NCBI GenBank assembly: GCA_015272515.1
Contig: JACYLN010000115.1
Coordinates: 62,001 to 126,000, forward strand
Direction of reading: 5' to 3'
Source of the DNA: Leptolyngbyaceae cyanobacterium C42_A2020_001
GTDB lineage: Bacteria > Cyanobacteriota > Cyanobacteriia > Leptolyngbyales > Leptolyngbyaceae
DNA: 64,000 bases
The position numbers were made by a program, and so were the translations under genes. The notes under the pieces were generated by a model. That model was not told the origin of the DNA. It searched no databases and saw only the letters and a list, made by a program, of their open reading frames with translations. The stretch's first letter is position 1. Each line of letters starts with the position of its first letter. Of the stretch, positions 1 through 9,768 are shown piece by piece.

Positions 1-367
1 TAATCAGTATGCCAACGGCACACACAGCCGCAACCAGTGCCGACCCCCACACATTCTCTGGACCGCGTGCACCCGATCGCTTCTCGGCAATTCCTTCCGC
101 TTCTTTTTGAGCAATGCCAACTTTGGTCACGGCTGACCCTACCAGGAAATAAAACATCACGACGACATAGCCTTGCCAACCTAAACACCCCCATATCAGC
201 ACTCCCAGAAACCAGGCATGGATCAATCCGGCAGGGGTGAGCAATTTTTTGGGGGCAAACCAGGCGATCGCGCCCAGAACTGTATTCAATGCCACTGCAA
301 CCAGCCAGTTTGTCAGAGAGGGTGTAGGGTAGAGGGGATAAATAGTAGGATCAACCAGTGACATCAT
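1..367 (-). CDS. DUF92 / TIGR00297-family membrane protein (phytyl-phosphate kinase VTE6-like), 3' end beyond window
   Basis: Open frame on the minus strand from ATG at 365-367: MMSLVDPTIYPLYPTPSLTNWLVAVALNTVLGAIAWFAPKKLLTPAGLIHAWFLGVLIWGCLGWQGYVVVMFYFLVGSAVTKVG...; runs off the left edge so absent from the ORF track. Confidence 0.75.
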   Translation of the reverse strand, partial: MMSLVDPTIYPLYPTPSLTNWLVAVALNTVLGAIAWFAPKKLLTPAGLIHAWFLGVLIWGCLGWQGYVVVMFYFLVGSAVTKVGIAQKEAEGIAEKRSGARGPENVWGSALVAAVCAVGILI

Positions 368-455
368 CGGAATTGGGGCTTACAACATCCCCTATTGTGA
401 CACCTGCTTTTGAGATTGCAGAGAGACGATTTTAGATTGCATTTGGTCGCGAAAA

Positions 456-884
456 ATGGCAACAACTCTGTTTCATTTGTCGTTTCCGGTAGGCAATATT
501 CCTGAAACTAAAGCGTTTTACGCTGCTGGCTTGGGGTGTCAGGTGGGGCGCGAGAACCCAACTTCAGTAATTCTAAATTTGTATGGGCATCAACTCGTTG
601 CCCATGTAACCGATGAGCCATTGCAACCACAGCGCGGAATTTATCCCCGACATTTTGGTATAGTCTTTACCTCAGAAGCCGACTGGGAAGCACTGTTAGC
701 ACGGGCAGAACACAAAAAGTTGCAATTTTATCAGCCAGCGAAATGCCGATTTACAGGTTCACCGTTGGAACACCGCACATTTTTCCTGAAAGATCCATTC
801 CACAACTTGCTGGAGTTCAAATATTACGTGTCTTCAGCCGCAATTTTTGGTGAACAGTCATTCGTTCAAATCGGCGATTCGTAA
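456..884 (+). CDS. VOC/glyoxalase-family protein
   Basis: 142 aa; LFHLSFPVGNIPETKAFYAAGLGCQVG start and FFLKDPFHNLLEFKYY end typical of VOC fold proteins. Confidence 0.85.
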   Translation: MATTLFHLSFPVGNIPETKAFYAAGLGCQVGRENPTSVILNLYGHQLVAHVTDEPLQPQRGIYPRHFGIVFTSEADWEALLARAEHKKLQFYQPAKCRFTGSPLEHRTFFLKDPFHNLLEFKYYVSSAAIFGEQSFVQIGDS

Positions 885-1224
885 ACTGAATTTGTGGTAG
901 TGGTGATTAGTACAGGTCAGGAGTGAAACTGAGAGATCTTTATTAACCGTAATAATTTGGATCGTGCTTAATGCTATTGTTGAAGCCGCTACAGCGAGTC
1001 GGAGTAAATTTTCGTAAAGAAATGTAGATTAATCTTGCTTGGGTTACCCATCAACTCTCATAATCGTTGACAGAGTGATTGACTCGCGATCGCTCCAAAG
1101 TCTTTGCTCAGAGGCGCATACGGTGATCATATCATTCGTGGGTTGGTGCGTTATGAGCGGCATTATTTAAGCTTTTCAAGTAACTCGCCTAGCAGCGTTG
1201 GCACACTCTTCAGGAGCAATTAAT

Positions 1225-1740
1225 ATGAGCGGTCTTTTCAATTTGATCAAAAACTTGTTTGCTGGAATTTTTGGGTTTATTGGTGGTCTATTGGGTGGTA
1301 AAAAAGCCATTGAAGGATCAACTCCTAAAAAAGCCAAAAAAAGTAACGGCTACTTTCTGGAATTGGATGAGTCAGGCGTAGGGTCAGCAAAACCTGCCTC
1401 AGCCACCCCAGTTGAAACTCCAACTGCTGAACAGCCAATGACAGTATCTCAAGAAACCGTGGCTGAAGCCGCACAAGCAGATCCAGTTCCTGCGAAAAAG
1501 TCAACTCGCAAGGAGAAGCTAGCCGCTTTAGCTGCTGCTGATAAGCCAGCAACAAATTCTGATACGGCACCCGCTGCGGCTCCTCAACCCGCACCTGCCG
1601 CTGTTGCAGTTGCCGCTATAAAGCCGGAAACCAATTTCGCAACCAAGTATTTAATCCCCGCAAATAATGGTGGTCGCCGTCGCCCCGGTGCCAATATGTC
1701 TTCCTATTTAGACATGGCACGGAAGATGAACGCTAGCTAA
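1225..1740 (+). CDS. conserved cyanobacterial hypothetical protein with Gly/Phe-rich N-terminus
   Basis: ORF 1198..1740; ATG at 1225 (MSGLFNLIKNLFAGIFGFIGGLLGGKK) is a better start; Ala/Pro linker and basic C-terminus RRRPGANMSSYLDMARKMNAS; followed by terminator. Confidence 0.7.
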   Translation: MSGLFNLIKNLFAGIFGFIGGLLGGKKAIEGSTPKKAKKSNGYFLELDESGVGSAKPASATPVETPTAEQPMTVSQETVAEAAQADPVPAKKSTRKEKLAALAAADKPATNSDTAPAAAPQPAPAAVAVAAIKPETNFATKYLIPANNGGRRRPGANMSSYLDMARKMNAS

Positions 1741-1779
1741 TTTTGCACATCCTGTTCAAATCTCTTTGATTGAATCTTA

Positions 1780-1809
1780 AGAGGCGCTGTAGTAGCGTCT
1801 CTTTTTTTC
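1780..1809 (+). terminator. Rho-independent terminator
   Basis: AGAGGCGCT-gtagt-AGCGTCTCT followed by TTTTTTT. Confidence 0.75.
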
Positions 1810-1904
1810 TTCTAACCCATGTCTTTTCTTCTGAATCCCATCCAACCCGAAAACCAGAGGTTTCTCGTGGAAAAACTGCGGTTTTGGATGTGGAAAAATT
1901 TAGA

Positions 1905-2360
1905 TCAAAGCGGACTTTTGGCTCGAACTTGCTCATACACGGTTGAGATTGCTTCGATAGTTGAGATTGCTTCGATAAACGAGTTGTCTCGCTCCCAAAA
2001 CTCAGGAAAATCTCCCTGCTTTTTCACGGGAATGCCGAAGACTAGGATTTCGGGTAATGGCTCAATGGTTTGGGGCAATCGTTTTGTGCCGTGCCAGAAA
2101 TCTCGCAAATTTTCGACTGTTTTGGCGGGAGCTAGTTCAGGCTGGGTGTAATAAGACGAAACAGGTTGAGGGGACCGTTTTTGCAGTCGTAGCTCGGTCG
2201 ATAACGCTTGCCCCAATGGAGTTTTGGACAGTTCTTTGAGTAAGTTTTCTTTAGACAAGCCGCGCAACTCAAACAGCAGGAAGGGGGCGTGATCGTAAAA
2301 GGCGGGTGATGCTGGGGGTTTGGCGAATCCCGCCACGCAAATCAGCGGCATGTAATCCAC
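1905..2360 (-). CDS. hypothetical protein, possibly 5'-truncated
   Basis: 151 aa ORF; GTG start; coding-like frame continues upstream (FCYYEKTIQQF) to a stop without an ATG; contains 18-bp tandem duplication. Confidence 0.5.
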   Translation of the reverse strand: MDYMPLICVAGFAKPPASPAFYDHAPFLLFELRGLSKENLLKELSKTPLGQALSTELRLQKRSPQPVSSYYTQPELAPAKTVENLRDFWHGTKRLPQTIEPLPEILVFGIPVKKQGDFPEFWERDNSFIEAISTIEAISTVYEQVRAKSPL

Positions 2361-2402
2361 AAATTGCTGAATGGTTTTTTCGTAGTAACAGAACTAAAAA
2401 TA

Positions 2403-2463
2403 CTGGGTTTGGTTTCTGCTCGCAGACGATCGCGATCGCCCAACAAACAAAAACCAAACCCAG
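2403..2463 (-). terminator. long inverted repeat, candidate terminator/processing element 3' of the cpc operon
   Basis: Perfect 13-bp arms ctgggtttggttt (2403-2415) and aaaccaaacccag (2451-2463); minus-strand 3' side followed by TATTTTTAG. Confidence 0.5.
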
Positions 2464-2534
2464 CAAAAGGTGAATGGTGATCAGAAAATTTTCGATGATT
2501 GTCTATTTCCCATTCCCTATTTCCTGTTCGCCGA

Positions 2535-3293
2535 TTAACGACGACGAGGAACTTTGTTCAGATAGTCAATCTCGGCAGCGCGTATCCCTTGAGCATAGTT
2601 CCCTTTGGGTGCGATCGCAGCCGCAACAGAGGCAAACCGACGCGGATCGCCTTCAGGCAACTGCCGCTCCTGAAACTTCTTAGTATAGAACTTCTCAACC
2701 GTGAAGCGCCAGTCGTATTTAGTGGTACCGTAGCTATCGCGGTAAGCTTCTTCGCCATAACGCGGAGTCACCAGGTTGAAGGGGCGACCCTCCATCCGCT
2801 TGCGCTGATAGGGTACGGTGAAATCTCCAAAGGCTTCGGTGTACTCGTCACTATCCAACAGGGCATCGACAAAACCGGAGAACCCTTTGGTTGCAATCAC
2901 AATCGACCAGGCAATCTCTTCATCTTGGTTATAAGAATCGCGACCTAAGAACCGCTTAAGGCACACTTGAACCAAACGATAGTTGCTGTTAACTGCGACA
3001 ACGGTAGCGTAAAAACGCTCGGATTTCGCCAATTCACGAATAAAATCGCGAACGGTAATTGAATTATTCTTTAACCGGGTTTCCAGAGTAATCTGACGGT
3101 TAAATTTTAGCGTTTCATGTTCACTAAATACCTGGCGGTAAGCCGCAAATACTAGTGATTGAAAATCGGTTTCAGATGATAAATCTTCTAACCGATACAC
3201 GTAAGGCGTATCTTCATTCAAGTCGGCAATTCCAAAACTGCGAACTCGATGGTTTTGAGTAGTTGGTTTGTATGCAAGCAACGGCAAAGCCAT
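2535..3293 (-). CDS. cpcG: phycobilisome rod-core linker polypeptide CpcG
   Basis: [21 protein letters not shown]..., PBS linker domain, [21 protein letters not shown]. Confidence 0.93.
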   Translation of the reverse strand: MALPLLAYKPTTQNHRVRSFGIADLNEDTPYVYRLEDLSSETDFQSLVFAAYRQVFSEHETLKFNRQITLETRLKNNSITVRDFIRELAKSERFYATVVAVNSNYRLVQVCLKRFLGRDSYNQDEEIAWSIVIATKGFSGFVDALLDSDEYTEAFGDFTVPYQRKRMEGRPFNLVTPRYGEEAYRDSYGTTKYDWRFTVEKFYTKKFQERQLPEGDPRRFASVAAAIAPKGNYAQGIRAAEIDYLNKVPRRR

Positions 3294-3453
3294 GCCAGAG
3301 TCTCCCTAGAATGTGACTAAAGAAAAACGTTGAATCGCAACTGTTAGAAATCTAGTATCTAGATTGAGATCTAACAACAAGCCTGTAAAAGTTGGCTGAA
3401 AATGCCTTGCTTCATTATCCCGCGAAAGGGCACGAAACAGTAGAATTTTCAAC

Positions 3454-4197
3454 CTATCCTGCTCCATTTGCCGCCACAGAAATTGCTAATAAAACGACTA
3501 GCAACCCTGCACCGACCACAGAAAGTCCGGCAACCGATGCCCACTGCGATCGCTGCACAAATTTGTCCCATGTGAAAGGTTCAAATTGTTCAAACATCGG
3601 TTTAAACCGGGTAACAGGAACATAGGGATGAGGTTGCGGCAGTTTATCGCGGTAGTCTGCACCGTAGCGAGGCGTGAAACTGTAAGGGCGTTCGGTGAAA
3701 CGTTTGCGTTGGTAGGGTACTGTATCATCACTAAACCAACGACGATATTCCTCGCTGTCAATTAGCGTATCGACAAACTTTTCCCAGCCCAATGTGGCAA
3801 TCTGCACTGACCAGGCAATTTTTTCTTCTTCGCTGTAGGGCGATCGTCCAAGCAGTCGCTTAAAACAGATCTCCACCAGCCGATAATTGTTATTCGGCGC
3901 TACAACTAGTTCATAAAATCGCTTGGATTTTGCCAATCCTTTAATAAAATCCCGCACTGAAATAACGTGATTTCTAAGCTGAGTCTCTAACGCGATTTTG
4001 CGATTGAATTGAAGAATTTCTTGCTCGTTAAATACCTGGCGATAAGCTGCCCAAATCAGCTTGTCCACTTCAGTACTAGATTTAGAAGCCTCCAACCGAT
4101 AAACGAATGCTGCATCTTCATTCAAATCCGCAGAGCCAAAGCTAGAAACTCGTTGATCCTGGGTTGTTGGAACGTATTCAAACAGCGGTAATGCCAT
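3454..4197 (-). CDS. cpcL: CpcG-family linker with C-terminal hydrophobic helix (CpcL / CpcG2 type)
   Basis: PBS linker domain followed by [29 protein letters not shown] at the C-terminus. Confidence 0.88.
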   Translation of the reverse strand: MALPLFEYVPTTQDQRVSSFGSADLNEDAAFVYRLEASKSSTEVDKLIWAAYRQVFNEQEILQFNRKIALETQLRNHVISVRDFIKGLAKSKRFYELVVAPNNNYRLVEICFKRLLGRSPYSEEEKIAWSVQIATLGWEKFVDTLIDSEEYRRWFSDDTVPYQRKRFTERPYSFTPRYGADYRDKLPQPHPYVPVTRFKPMFEQFEPFTWDKFVQRSQWASVAGLSVVGAGLLVVLLAISVAANGAG

Positions 4198-4418
4198 GCT
4201 AAATCTCTCCTTAATCGAGGTTTAGAAAGCTAGCTCCGCGAGTCTATAAATTCAGTCCTTCCAAAAATCAAAAAGCCAGCTTTCAAATGATTAAAAAATA
4301 GACGAAAGAGTTGCCCGCCCAATCTTTCCACACTTCAAATTAGATGGTCTGTAGGATAAGCGATCGCTCACATGAGTGAGCAAGGCACCTACCCCACAGA
4401 CGAGGGACTGAAGAGTAT

Positions 4419-5162
4419 TTAGCGAACGGGAAAACTGGATGCGGTGTTGATTGACACTGGGGTTCCGGTTGGTGCCGAAGATCGAGTTGTATCGGGAATT
4501 TTGATATTTTCGGTCTTTACACTCACCGTTTGGGCAGGGGTAATTTTTACCGATCTCGCCATATCCAGGAAGTTGCGAACATCGCCCCATTTGTACCGCG
4601 ACTCTTCTAACTTGTCCCGCCAGTATGCGCCGTAGCGAGGCGTGACCAGATTGAATGGACGATCTTTAAAACGACGACGTTGATAAGGAACGGTGTTTTC
4701 ACCAAAAGCTTGCCCATACTCGTCGCTGTCTAGCAAGGTGTCTACAAACTTTTCCCAACCCAATGTCGCAATCTTAATTGACCAGGCGAGTTCTTCGTCT
4801 TTGTTGTAGGGGGCGCGACCCAGTAACCGCTTCAAGCTCAATTCCACAATTCGGTAATTAGAATTGGTTTCGATCACCAATTTGCGGAAGGTTTCTGATT
4901 TTGCCAATCCACGGACGAAGTCACGAACTGTAATCGCTCGATTGCGTAACTGGGACTCCAGATTCGATTGACGACTGCTTTTTAGGATGACGTGTTCACT
5001 GAAGACTTGACGGTACGCCGCCCAAATGAGTTCTTCAATGTCGCTGAGGTCGGCGCAGTCTTCCAAACGGTAGATGTAAGGGGTGTCTTCGCCAGGAACT
5101 TCGTACCCAGGAACACGCTGATTTTGGGAACTGGGGCTGTATGCCAGGAGGGGAATTGACAT
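4419..5162 (-). CDS. cpcG: phycobilisome rod-core linker polypeptide CpcG
   Basis: [35 protein letters not shown]..., [21 protein letters not shown]. Confidence 0.92.
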   Translation of the reverse strand: MSIPLLAYSPSSQNQRVPGYEVPGEDTPYIYRLEDCADLSDIEELIWAAYRQVFSEHVILKSSRQSNLESQLRNRAITVRDFVRGLAKSETFRKLVIETNSNYRIVELSLKRLLGRAPYNKDEELAWSIKIATLGWEKFVDTLLDSDEYGQAFGENTVPYQRRRFKDRPFNLVTPRYGAYWRDKLEESRYKWGDVRNFLDMARSVKITPAQTVSVKTENIKIPDTTRSSAPTGTPVSINTASSFPVR

Positions 5163-5210
5163 AGAGATTTAATGAATGGATGAACAATGAATGGGAACGC
5201 GATCGCGGAA

Positions 5211-6041
5211 TTAAACGCGGGGGTCGCTAGGGATGTAGCGGTAAGGCAATGCCGTAGCAACAGGTTTGACAGTTGGTTTGCTACCCTCACGGGACATATC
5301 AGGAACTTTGATCGCGCTAGAGGTTGACCGAGCAACGTGTCTCTGGGTTTCTAACTGCGGCGTAAGCATTCCGCTTGCCATCGACAGAAACTGAGTCGGG
5401 ATCGCTTGACGAATGACTTTCTTATCAAGTGCTCCAGTTTGATAAGTGCGAACCTGATAGTACGAACGAGCCATTCCAAGCTGGAAGAGGCGACCTCGCC
5501 AGTACTCGTTGTAGCGAGGATTGACTAAGTTGAAGGGGCGACCTTCCATGCGGCGGCGCTGGTAGGGCACGATGTCATCGCCAAAGTTTTGCTGATATTC
5601 GTCGCTATCTACGATCGCATCAATAAAACCATGCAATCCTTTTGTCGCAATCACAATGGATTGAGCAATTTCTTCGTCTCTGCCGTAACTGGCGCGGCCA
5701 AGAAACCGCTTGAGGACGATGTCTACTAGCCGATAATTGGAGTTTGTCTCAGCAACTTCTTGACGGAATACCTCAGATTTGCCCAACCCTCGAACAAACT
5801 CTCGCACAGAAATGGCTCGGTTCCGGAGTTGAGATTCTAAGAAGGGTTGACGATAACTTTCCAGAATCAGGTGTTCGCTAAAAATTTGGCGATAGGCTGC
5901 CCAAATAAGCTTATCGACCTCGGCAACTGATACGGCATCCCGTAGGCGATAAGTTTGAGGGTCGTCTTCATCGAGAACATCAAACCCGGCAACCCGCTGG
6001 TTCTGAGTTTTGGGAGTAACTTCGAGGAGAGGAATCGGCAT
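5211..6041 (-). CDS. cpcG: phycobilisome rod-core linker polypeptide CpcG
   Basis: MPIPLLEVTPKTQNQRVAGFDVLDED..., [21 protein letters not shown]. Confidence 0.92.
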   Translation of the reverse strand: MPIPLLEVTPKTQNQRVAGFDVLDEDDPQTYRLRDAVSVAEVDKLIWAAYRQIFSEHLILESYRQPFLESQLRNRAISVREFVRGLGKSEVFRQEVAETNSNYRLVDIVLKRFLGRASYGRDEEIAQSIVIATKGLHGFIDAIVDSDEYQQNFGDDIVPYQRRRMEGRPFNLVNPRYNEYWRGRLFQLGMARSYYQVRTYQTGALDKKVIRQAIPTQFLSMASGMLTPQLETQRHVARSTSSAIKVPDMSREGSKPTVKPVATALPYRYIPSDPRV

Positions 6042-6082
6042 AGTGTTTGTATCTAGAGAAAGGACTTAAAGGGGTTTTTGGA

Positions 6083-6745
6083 CTAACAATACACTGGAAG
6101 TTGGGGATTGCTAATGGCAGCCAAACGATCGCAGGCAAATTTGGCGCGTGCTTGGGTTGCCAGATCCCCATCAGCCAATTGCATTTGATGCAGGCGATCG
6201 CTCACAGCGTGCAAAATCTTTGGCGCAACCGCAGATTCACCCAGCCCCTGTAAGCCCACCACTGCTGCATACCGAATTGCCCAATCGGAATCTTCAGATA
6301 CTTCCAGGAGAACGTTGAGTGCTTCAACCTGTGCTTGGATGCATTGCTGCGCTGGTAAATACTGCCATTGGAGACTGCCCAATCCTTTTGCGGCTGCCCG
6401 TCGCACGCTAGGAGCAAAATCGGTTGCGGCGGCTGAAAGCAACACTTCCAGCGCCCGGGGATCGGCGATCGCAGCAAGTGCCCGGATGGCATACGCCCGT
6501 GCACCGTAGTTATAACCGTCAATTTGCTCTAGAAGTGGCTCAACTGCCAGCACTCCCAACTGTACCAGTCCATCAACCGCTGCGATCGCAGCACCAGGAT
6601 TGTTGTAACCCAGTGCTTGAATCAAAGTGGGTATCCCCGACTCTAAACGGGCTGCTGCTAGTGCTCGCACCGCTCCAATTAAGCGAGCGGGGGAATCCGC
6701 TTGTTCAATAGCAGAGATCAATGCTTGAAGTTGGGAGTCGATCAT
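6083..6745 (-). CDS. cpcF: phycocyanobilin lyase subunit CpcF
   Basis: HEAT-repeat protein, 4-bp overlap with cpcE, conserved cpc operon position. Confidence 0.9.
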   Translation of the reverse strand: MIDSQLQALISAIEQADSPARLIGAVRALAAARLESGIPTLIQALGYNNPGAAIAAVDGLVQLGVLAVEPLLEQIDGYNYGARAYAIRALAAIADPRALEVLLSAAATDFAPSVRRAAAKGLGSLQWQYLPAQQCIQAQVEALNVLLEVSEDSDWAIRYAAVVGLQGLGESAVAPKILHAVSDRLHQMQLADGDLATQARAKFACDRLAAISNPQLPVYC

Positions 6746-7587
6746 AAAAGAGTATCCATCAAACCAATAATCTCAATCGCCCGTGGAGCCAGGGACTCCT
6801 CGGACGTAGAACGGAGTTGGTGTTCTAGCAAACCTTTGAGCGCAAACAGCTTAAAGCTATTTTCAGTGGCAGAGGCAGCGATTGCTTCAGCCGCCGGGGT
6901 ATACCCAATGGCACCCAAGTCTGAAAGTGCCGTGCGGCGAAGCTGAACATCGTTACTATTTAGCGCTTGCACCAGCCGCTCGCCATAGACCGATTCTTGC
7001 GTGAGCTGATACATTGCCCGGATCGCGGCGTATTGAACTCGCGCAACTGCATGATCTACAAACGGGCGAATCAGCATAAGCGCTTCAGTTGCCCCCAATG
7101 CGCCCAGGGACTCGATCACCGCCTCATACGGCTGTGCCAGATGTGGACGACCTGGTACAAACTGGGCTACCTCTACACCACCATCCAATAGGGAAATTAA
7201 GTGAGGAACGCAGGTGCGATCGCCCAACATCCCAAGCGACTGCGCCGCCGCTTCTCGAACATAAAAGTCAGAACAATCCAGGCAACGAATCAATCCTGAA
7301 ACTGCTCTTGGATCCGCTAACTTACCAAGCGCTCTAGCCGCGTTTCGCCGTAGAGGGTAGCCGCCTAACTCGGTTCGATCAGACTCATCTTCTAAGGCTG
7401 CAATTAAAGCATCGACCGCAGCCGAGTCACGCACTTGATATTTGCCTAACCACCAGGCCGCGTAGTAACGGAGACTTAAATCCTCGTGACGTAGATTTGC
7501 GATCGCCTGATCTGCCGTCAAGGGTTCAGCCCCTACTGGCATTTCGGGCGATCGCTCCATTAATTGCTCAGAATTAAAGTCCACCAT
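6742..7587 (-). CDS. cpcE: phycocyanobilin lyase subunit CpcE
   Basis: HEAT repeats; DQAIANLRHEDLSLRYYAAWWLGKYQVRD typical of CpcE. Confidence 0.93.
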   Translation of the reverse strand: MVDFNSEQLMERSPEMPVGAEPLTADQAIANLRHEDLSLRYYAAWWLGKYQVRDSAAVDALIAALEDESDRTELGGYPLRRNAARALGKLADPRAVSGLIRCLDCSDFYVREAAAQSLGMLGDRTCVPHLISLLDGGVEVAQFVPGRPHLAQPYEAVIESLGALGATEALMLIRPFVDHAVARVQYAAIRAMYQLTQESVYGERLVQALNSNDVQLRRTALSDLGAIGYTPAAEAIAASATENSFKLFALKGLLEHQLRSTSEESLAPRAIEIIGLMDTLL

Positions 7588-7616
7588 TTCACTACGCGAC
7601 CTGAACCAAAATCAAT

Positions 7617-7853
7617 TTATTCCACTGCCAATGGCTCAATCTTGACGATCTTGCCACCCATGCGAGCGATCCGCTGCATCTCTTCGTTCATGCGGGAGTA
7701 GGGAACCGTGATGAACACACTACCACTCTGACGGATAGGAAAGCTCATCTTGTCCGTTTCATTATTCTGGCGTAAGCCAACCACTTCATAACGAAACATC
7801 CGGCTACCAGAGGGGGTATTTGCAGCGCTACCAACAGCAGACTGACCAAACAT
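7617..7853 (-). CDS. cpcD: phycobilisome rod-capping linker CpcD
   Basis: 78 aa CpcD domain: SRMFRYEVVGLRQNNETDKMSFPIRQSGSVFITVPYSRMNEEMQRI. Confidence 0.93.
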   Translation of the reverse strand: MFGQSAVGSAANTPSGSRMFRYEVVGLRQNNETDKMSFPIRQSGSVFITVPYSRMNEEMQRIARMGGKIVKIEPLAVE

Positions 7854-7972
7854 GGGTTACTTCTCCTAATACGTAAAGTTATGAGGATGAAAAAGGACAA
7901 GACAAGGGGATGGAGAGATGAAGAGACAGTTTGTACCCCTATCCCCTCATCCCCCCATCTCCTCATCTACGA

Positions 7973-8842
7973 TTACGCAGGGGTAATGCTGACGATTCTT
8001 CCGCCTGTGCGATGAATTTGTTGCATCTTAGGTAGCATTTGTTCGTAGGGCACGAGAAATACGGTGCTGCTGCGACGGACTGCTGGATATCCAGGACTCC
8101 GAATCGCAGCCACTTCCATGCGATAAATCCGTCCACTTTCGCCGTAGGAACCACCCAATGCACGGGTCGGTGCTACATCGTCTGAGGCGCGGAAGTGGGC
8201 CCAACCACCATCGCTGCTAGAGGGGCTGTGAATCGATGAAGCTTGATTGCGTGCCAAGCCACGAGCCAGATGAGGCAAGCTGCCTTCTGCTTGGGAGCGA
8301 TCGCTGTTCGCATAGCCCCGGTACAGGCGGAACAGATTGGTAAAGCCAACCGTTCTCGCACCTGTGTAGTACGTAAACCCCCGGTAATAGGGCACAACAT
8401 TATCGCCAAAGTTCTCTTGATACTCTTGCGAGTCAATATAAGAGTCAATTTCAGCGTCGTATCCTTTGTCTTGATACAGATCAAGGTGGTAGATCACTTC
8501 AGACTCGTCGTACGGAGCGCGACCTAGCAGATGCTTGTAGTTCAACTCAATCAAACGAGTTTGGAAGTTGTTGTAGAAAAACTTTGATTTATATAGCTCA
8601 GACTTAGCAACTGCACGGACAAATTCGCGCACAGATAAGTTACCATCGCGTAAAAGCGATTCAGCTCCAATGAGCCGTTCAGAAGCCATCAAGTAATCAT
8701 TTCCTAACACTTGACGGTAAACAGCACGAATTACAGCCTCAACGTCCTGTTTGGTGGCGTTGGGTCGTAATTCAATCCGGGTTGTTTCTGTTCCGCTGTA
8801 TGCGGATGTTCCCAATCGGGAGGCTGCTGCGGTGATGGGCAC
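7973..8842 (-). CDS. cpcC: phycocyanin-associated rod linker CpcC
   Basis: PBS linker domain plus C-terminal CpcD-like domain ([31 protein letters not shown]). Confidence 0.93.
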   Translation of the reverse strand: MPITAAASRLGTSAYSGTETTRIELRPNATKQDVEAVIRAVYRQVLGNDYLMASERLIGAESLLRDGNLSVREFVRAVAKSELYKSKFFYNNFQTRLIELNYKHLLGRAPYDESEVIYHLDLYQDKGYDAEIDSYIDSQEYQENFGDNVVPYYRGFTYYTGARTVGFTNLFRLYRGYANSDRSQAEGSLPHLARGLARNQASSIHSPSSSDGGWAHFRASDDVAPTRALGGSYGESGRIYRMEVAAIRSPGYPAVRRSSTVFLVPYEQMLPKMQQIHRTGGRIVSITPA

Positions 8843-9048
8843 GGAATTCCTCCTAATCCAATGAGACTAACTTGACTGAGTAACCTTCAAACGCCAGAAC
8901 GCTGCGGTTAATAAGACAAGCTGCCATTGAACTCGTCATAATCCGCATATCTCGCAGACGTTTGAATGAAGCCGTTCCCACATTCCGAATGCAACTCTTC
9001 TTAAGAAAAGCTCTCATTCTCCAGTTGAACGTGGTTGAGATAAAACAA

Positions 9049-9108
9049 TGCCCGGAAAGATAGACAACAACTAACTCTTGCGCCAGCAGTTGCATACCCC
9101 TCCGGGCA
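9049..9108 (-). promoter_or_regulatory. cpcA-cpcC intergenic stem-loop, possible attenuator/processing hairpin
   Basis: 8-bp arms tgcccgga (9049-9056) and tccgggca (9101-9108) just downstream of cpcA. Confidence 0.45.
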
Positions 9109-9117
9109 ATCGATCAA

Positions 9118-9606
9118 TTAGCTCAGAGCGTTGATCGCGTAGTCAATGTAAGCGTTTGCTTCAACAGCAGCTTGTCCACCTAGACCGTGGTTAGCCTTGA
9201 TGTGCTTCAGGGCTTCAACATACCAAGAGGGAGACAGATCGAAGGTGCTGTTGATTTCAGCCAAACCAGCGATCAAGTACTCATCCATGGGACCAGTTCC
9301 ACCAGCAACCAAGCAGTAGGTTACCATGCGGAGGTAGTAGCCGATGTCACGAGCACACTTGGACTTACCACGAGAATCAGATGCAAAGTTAGCACCTTGC
9401 ATTTGGGTGGTGTAAGGGAACTTTTGATAAACAGCGTTTGCTGCGCCGTCGATCAAACTTTGTGCGTTGTTGGTCAAAGCACGAGCTGCTTCCAGGCTAA
9501 CAGCAGCTCGCTCAAAACGACCATAGGCTTGGTGCAATTCAGCGTTGCTGAGGAAACGACCTTGAGTATCTGCTGCTGCGATAGCTTCGGTAATTGGGGT
9601 CTTCAT
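9118..9606 (-). CDS. cpcA: C-phycocyanin alpha subunit
   Basis: [67 protein letters not shown]. Confidence 0.98.
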   Translation of the reverse strand: MKTPITEAIAAADTQGRFLSNAELHQAYGRFERAAVSLEAARALTNNAQSLIDGAANAVYQKFPYTTQMQGANFASDSRGKSKCARDIGYYLRMVTYCLVAGGTGPMDEYLIAGLAEINSTFDLSPSWYVEALKHIKANHGLGGQAAVEANAYIDYAINALS

Positions 9607-9768
9607 TGTGTAAGTATCTCCCTAAAGTTCTCAATGGTTTGGTTCAAGAATTTTTTAGCTCTCAGCATTCAGCCGTAGGAGATCAACTCAGGTAGGTAAG
9701 AATGACCAATCTTTTCATTCGTTATGAATGGGCAAGAATTGCTGATTACTAGAGGTTAATGCCTGCTA

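Noticed and set aside
37-240. 67-aa plus-strand ORF at window start
   Set aside because: Antisense to the truncated DUF92 CDS on the minus strand, which has clear protein similarity.
8853-9095. 80-aa ORF between cpcA and cpcC
   Set aside because: Occupies the known intergenic spacer with hairpin; no protein-like features.
9187-9678. 163-aa plus-strand ORF
   Set aside because: Antisense to cpcA.
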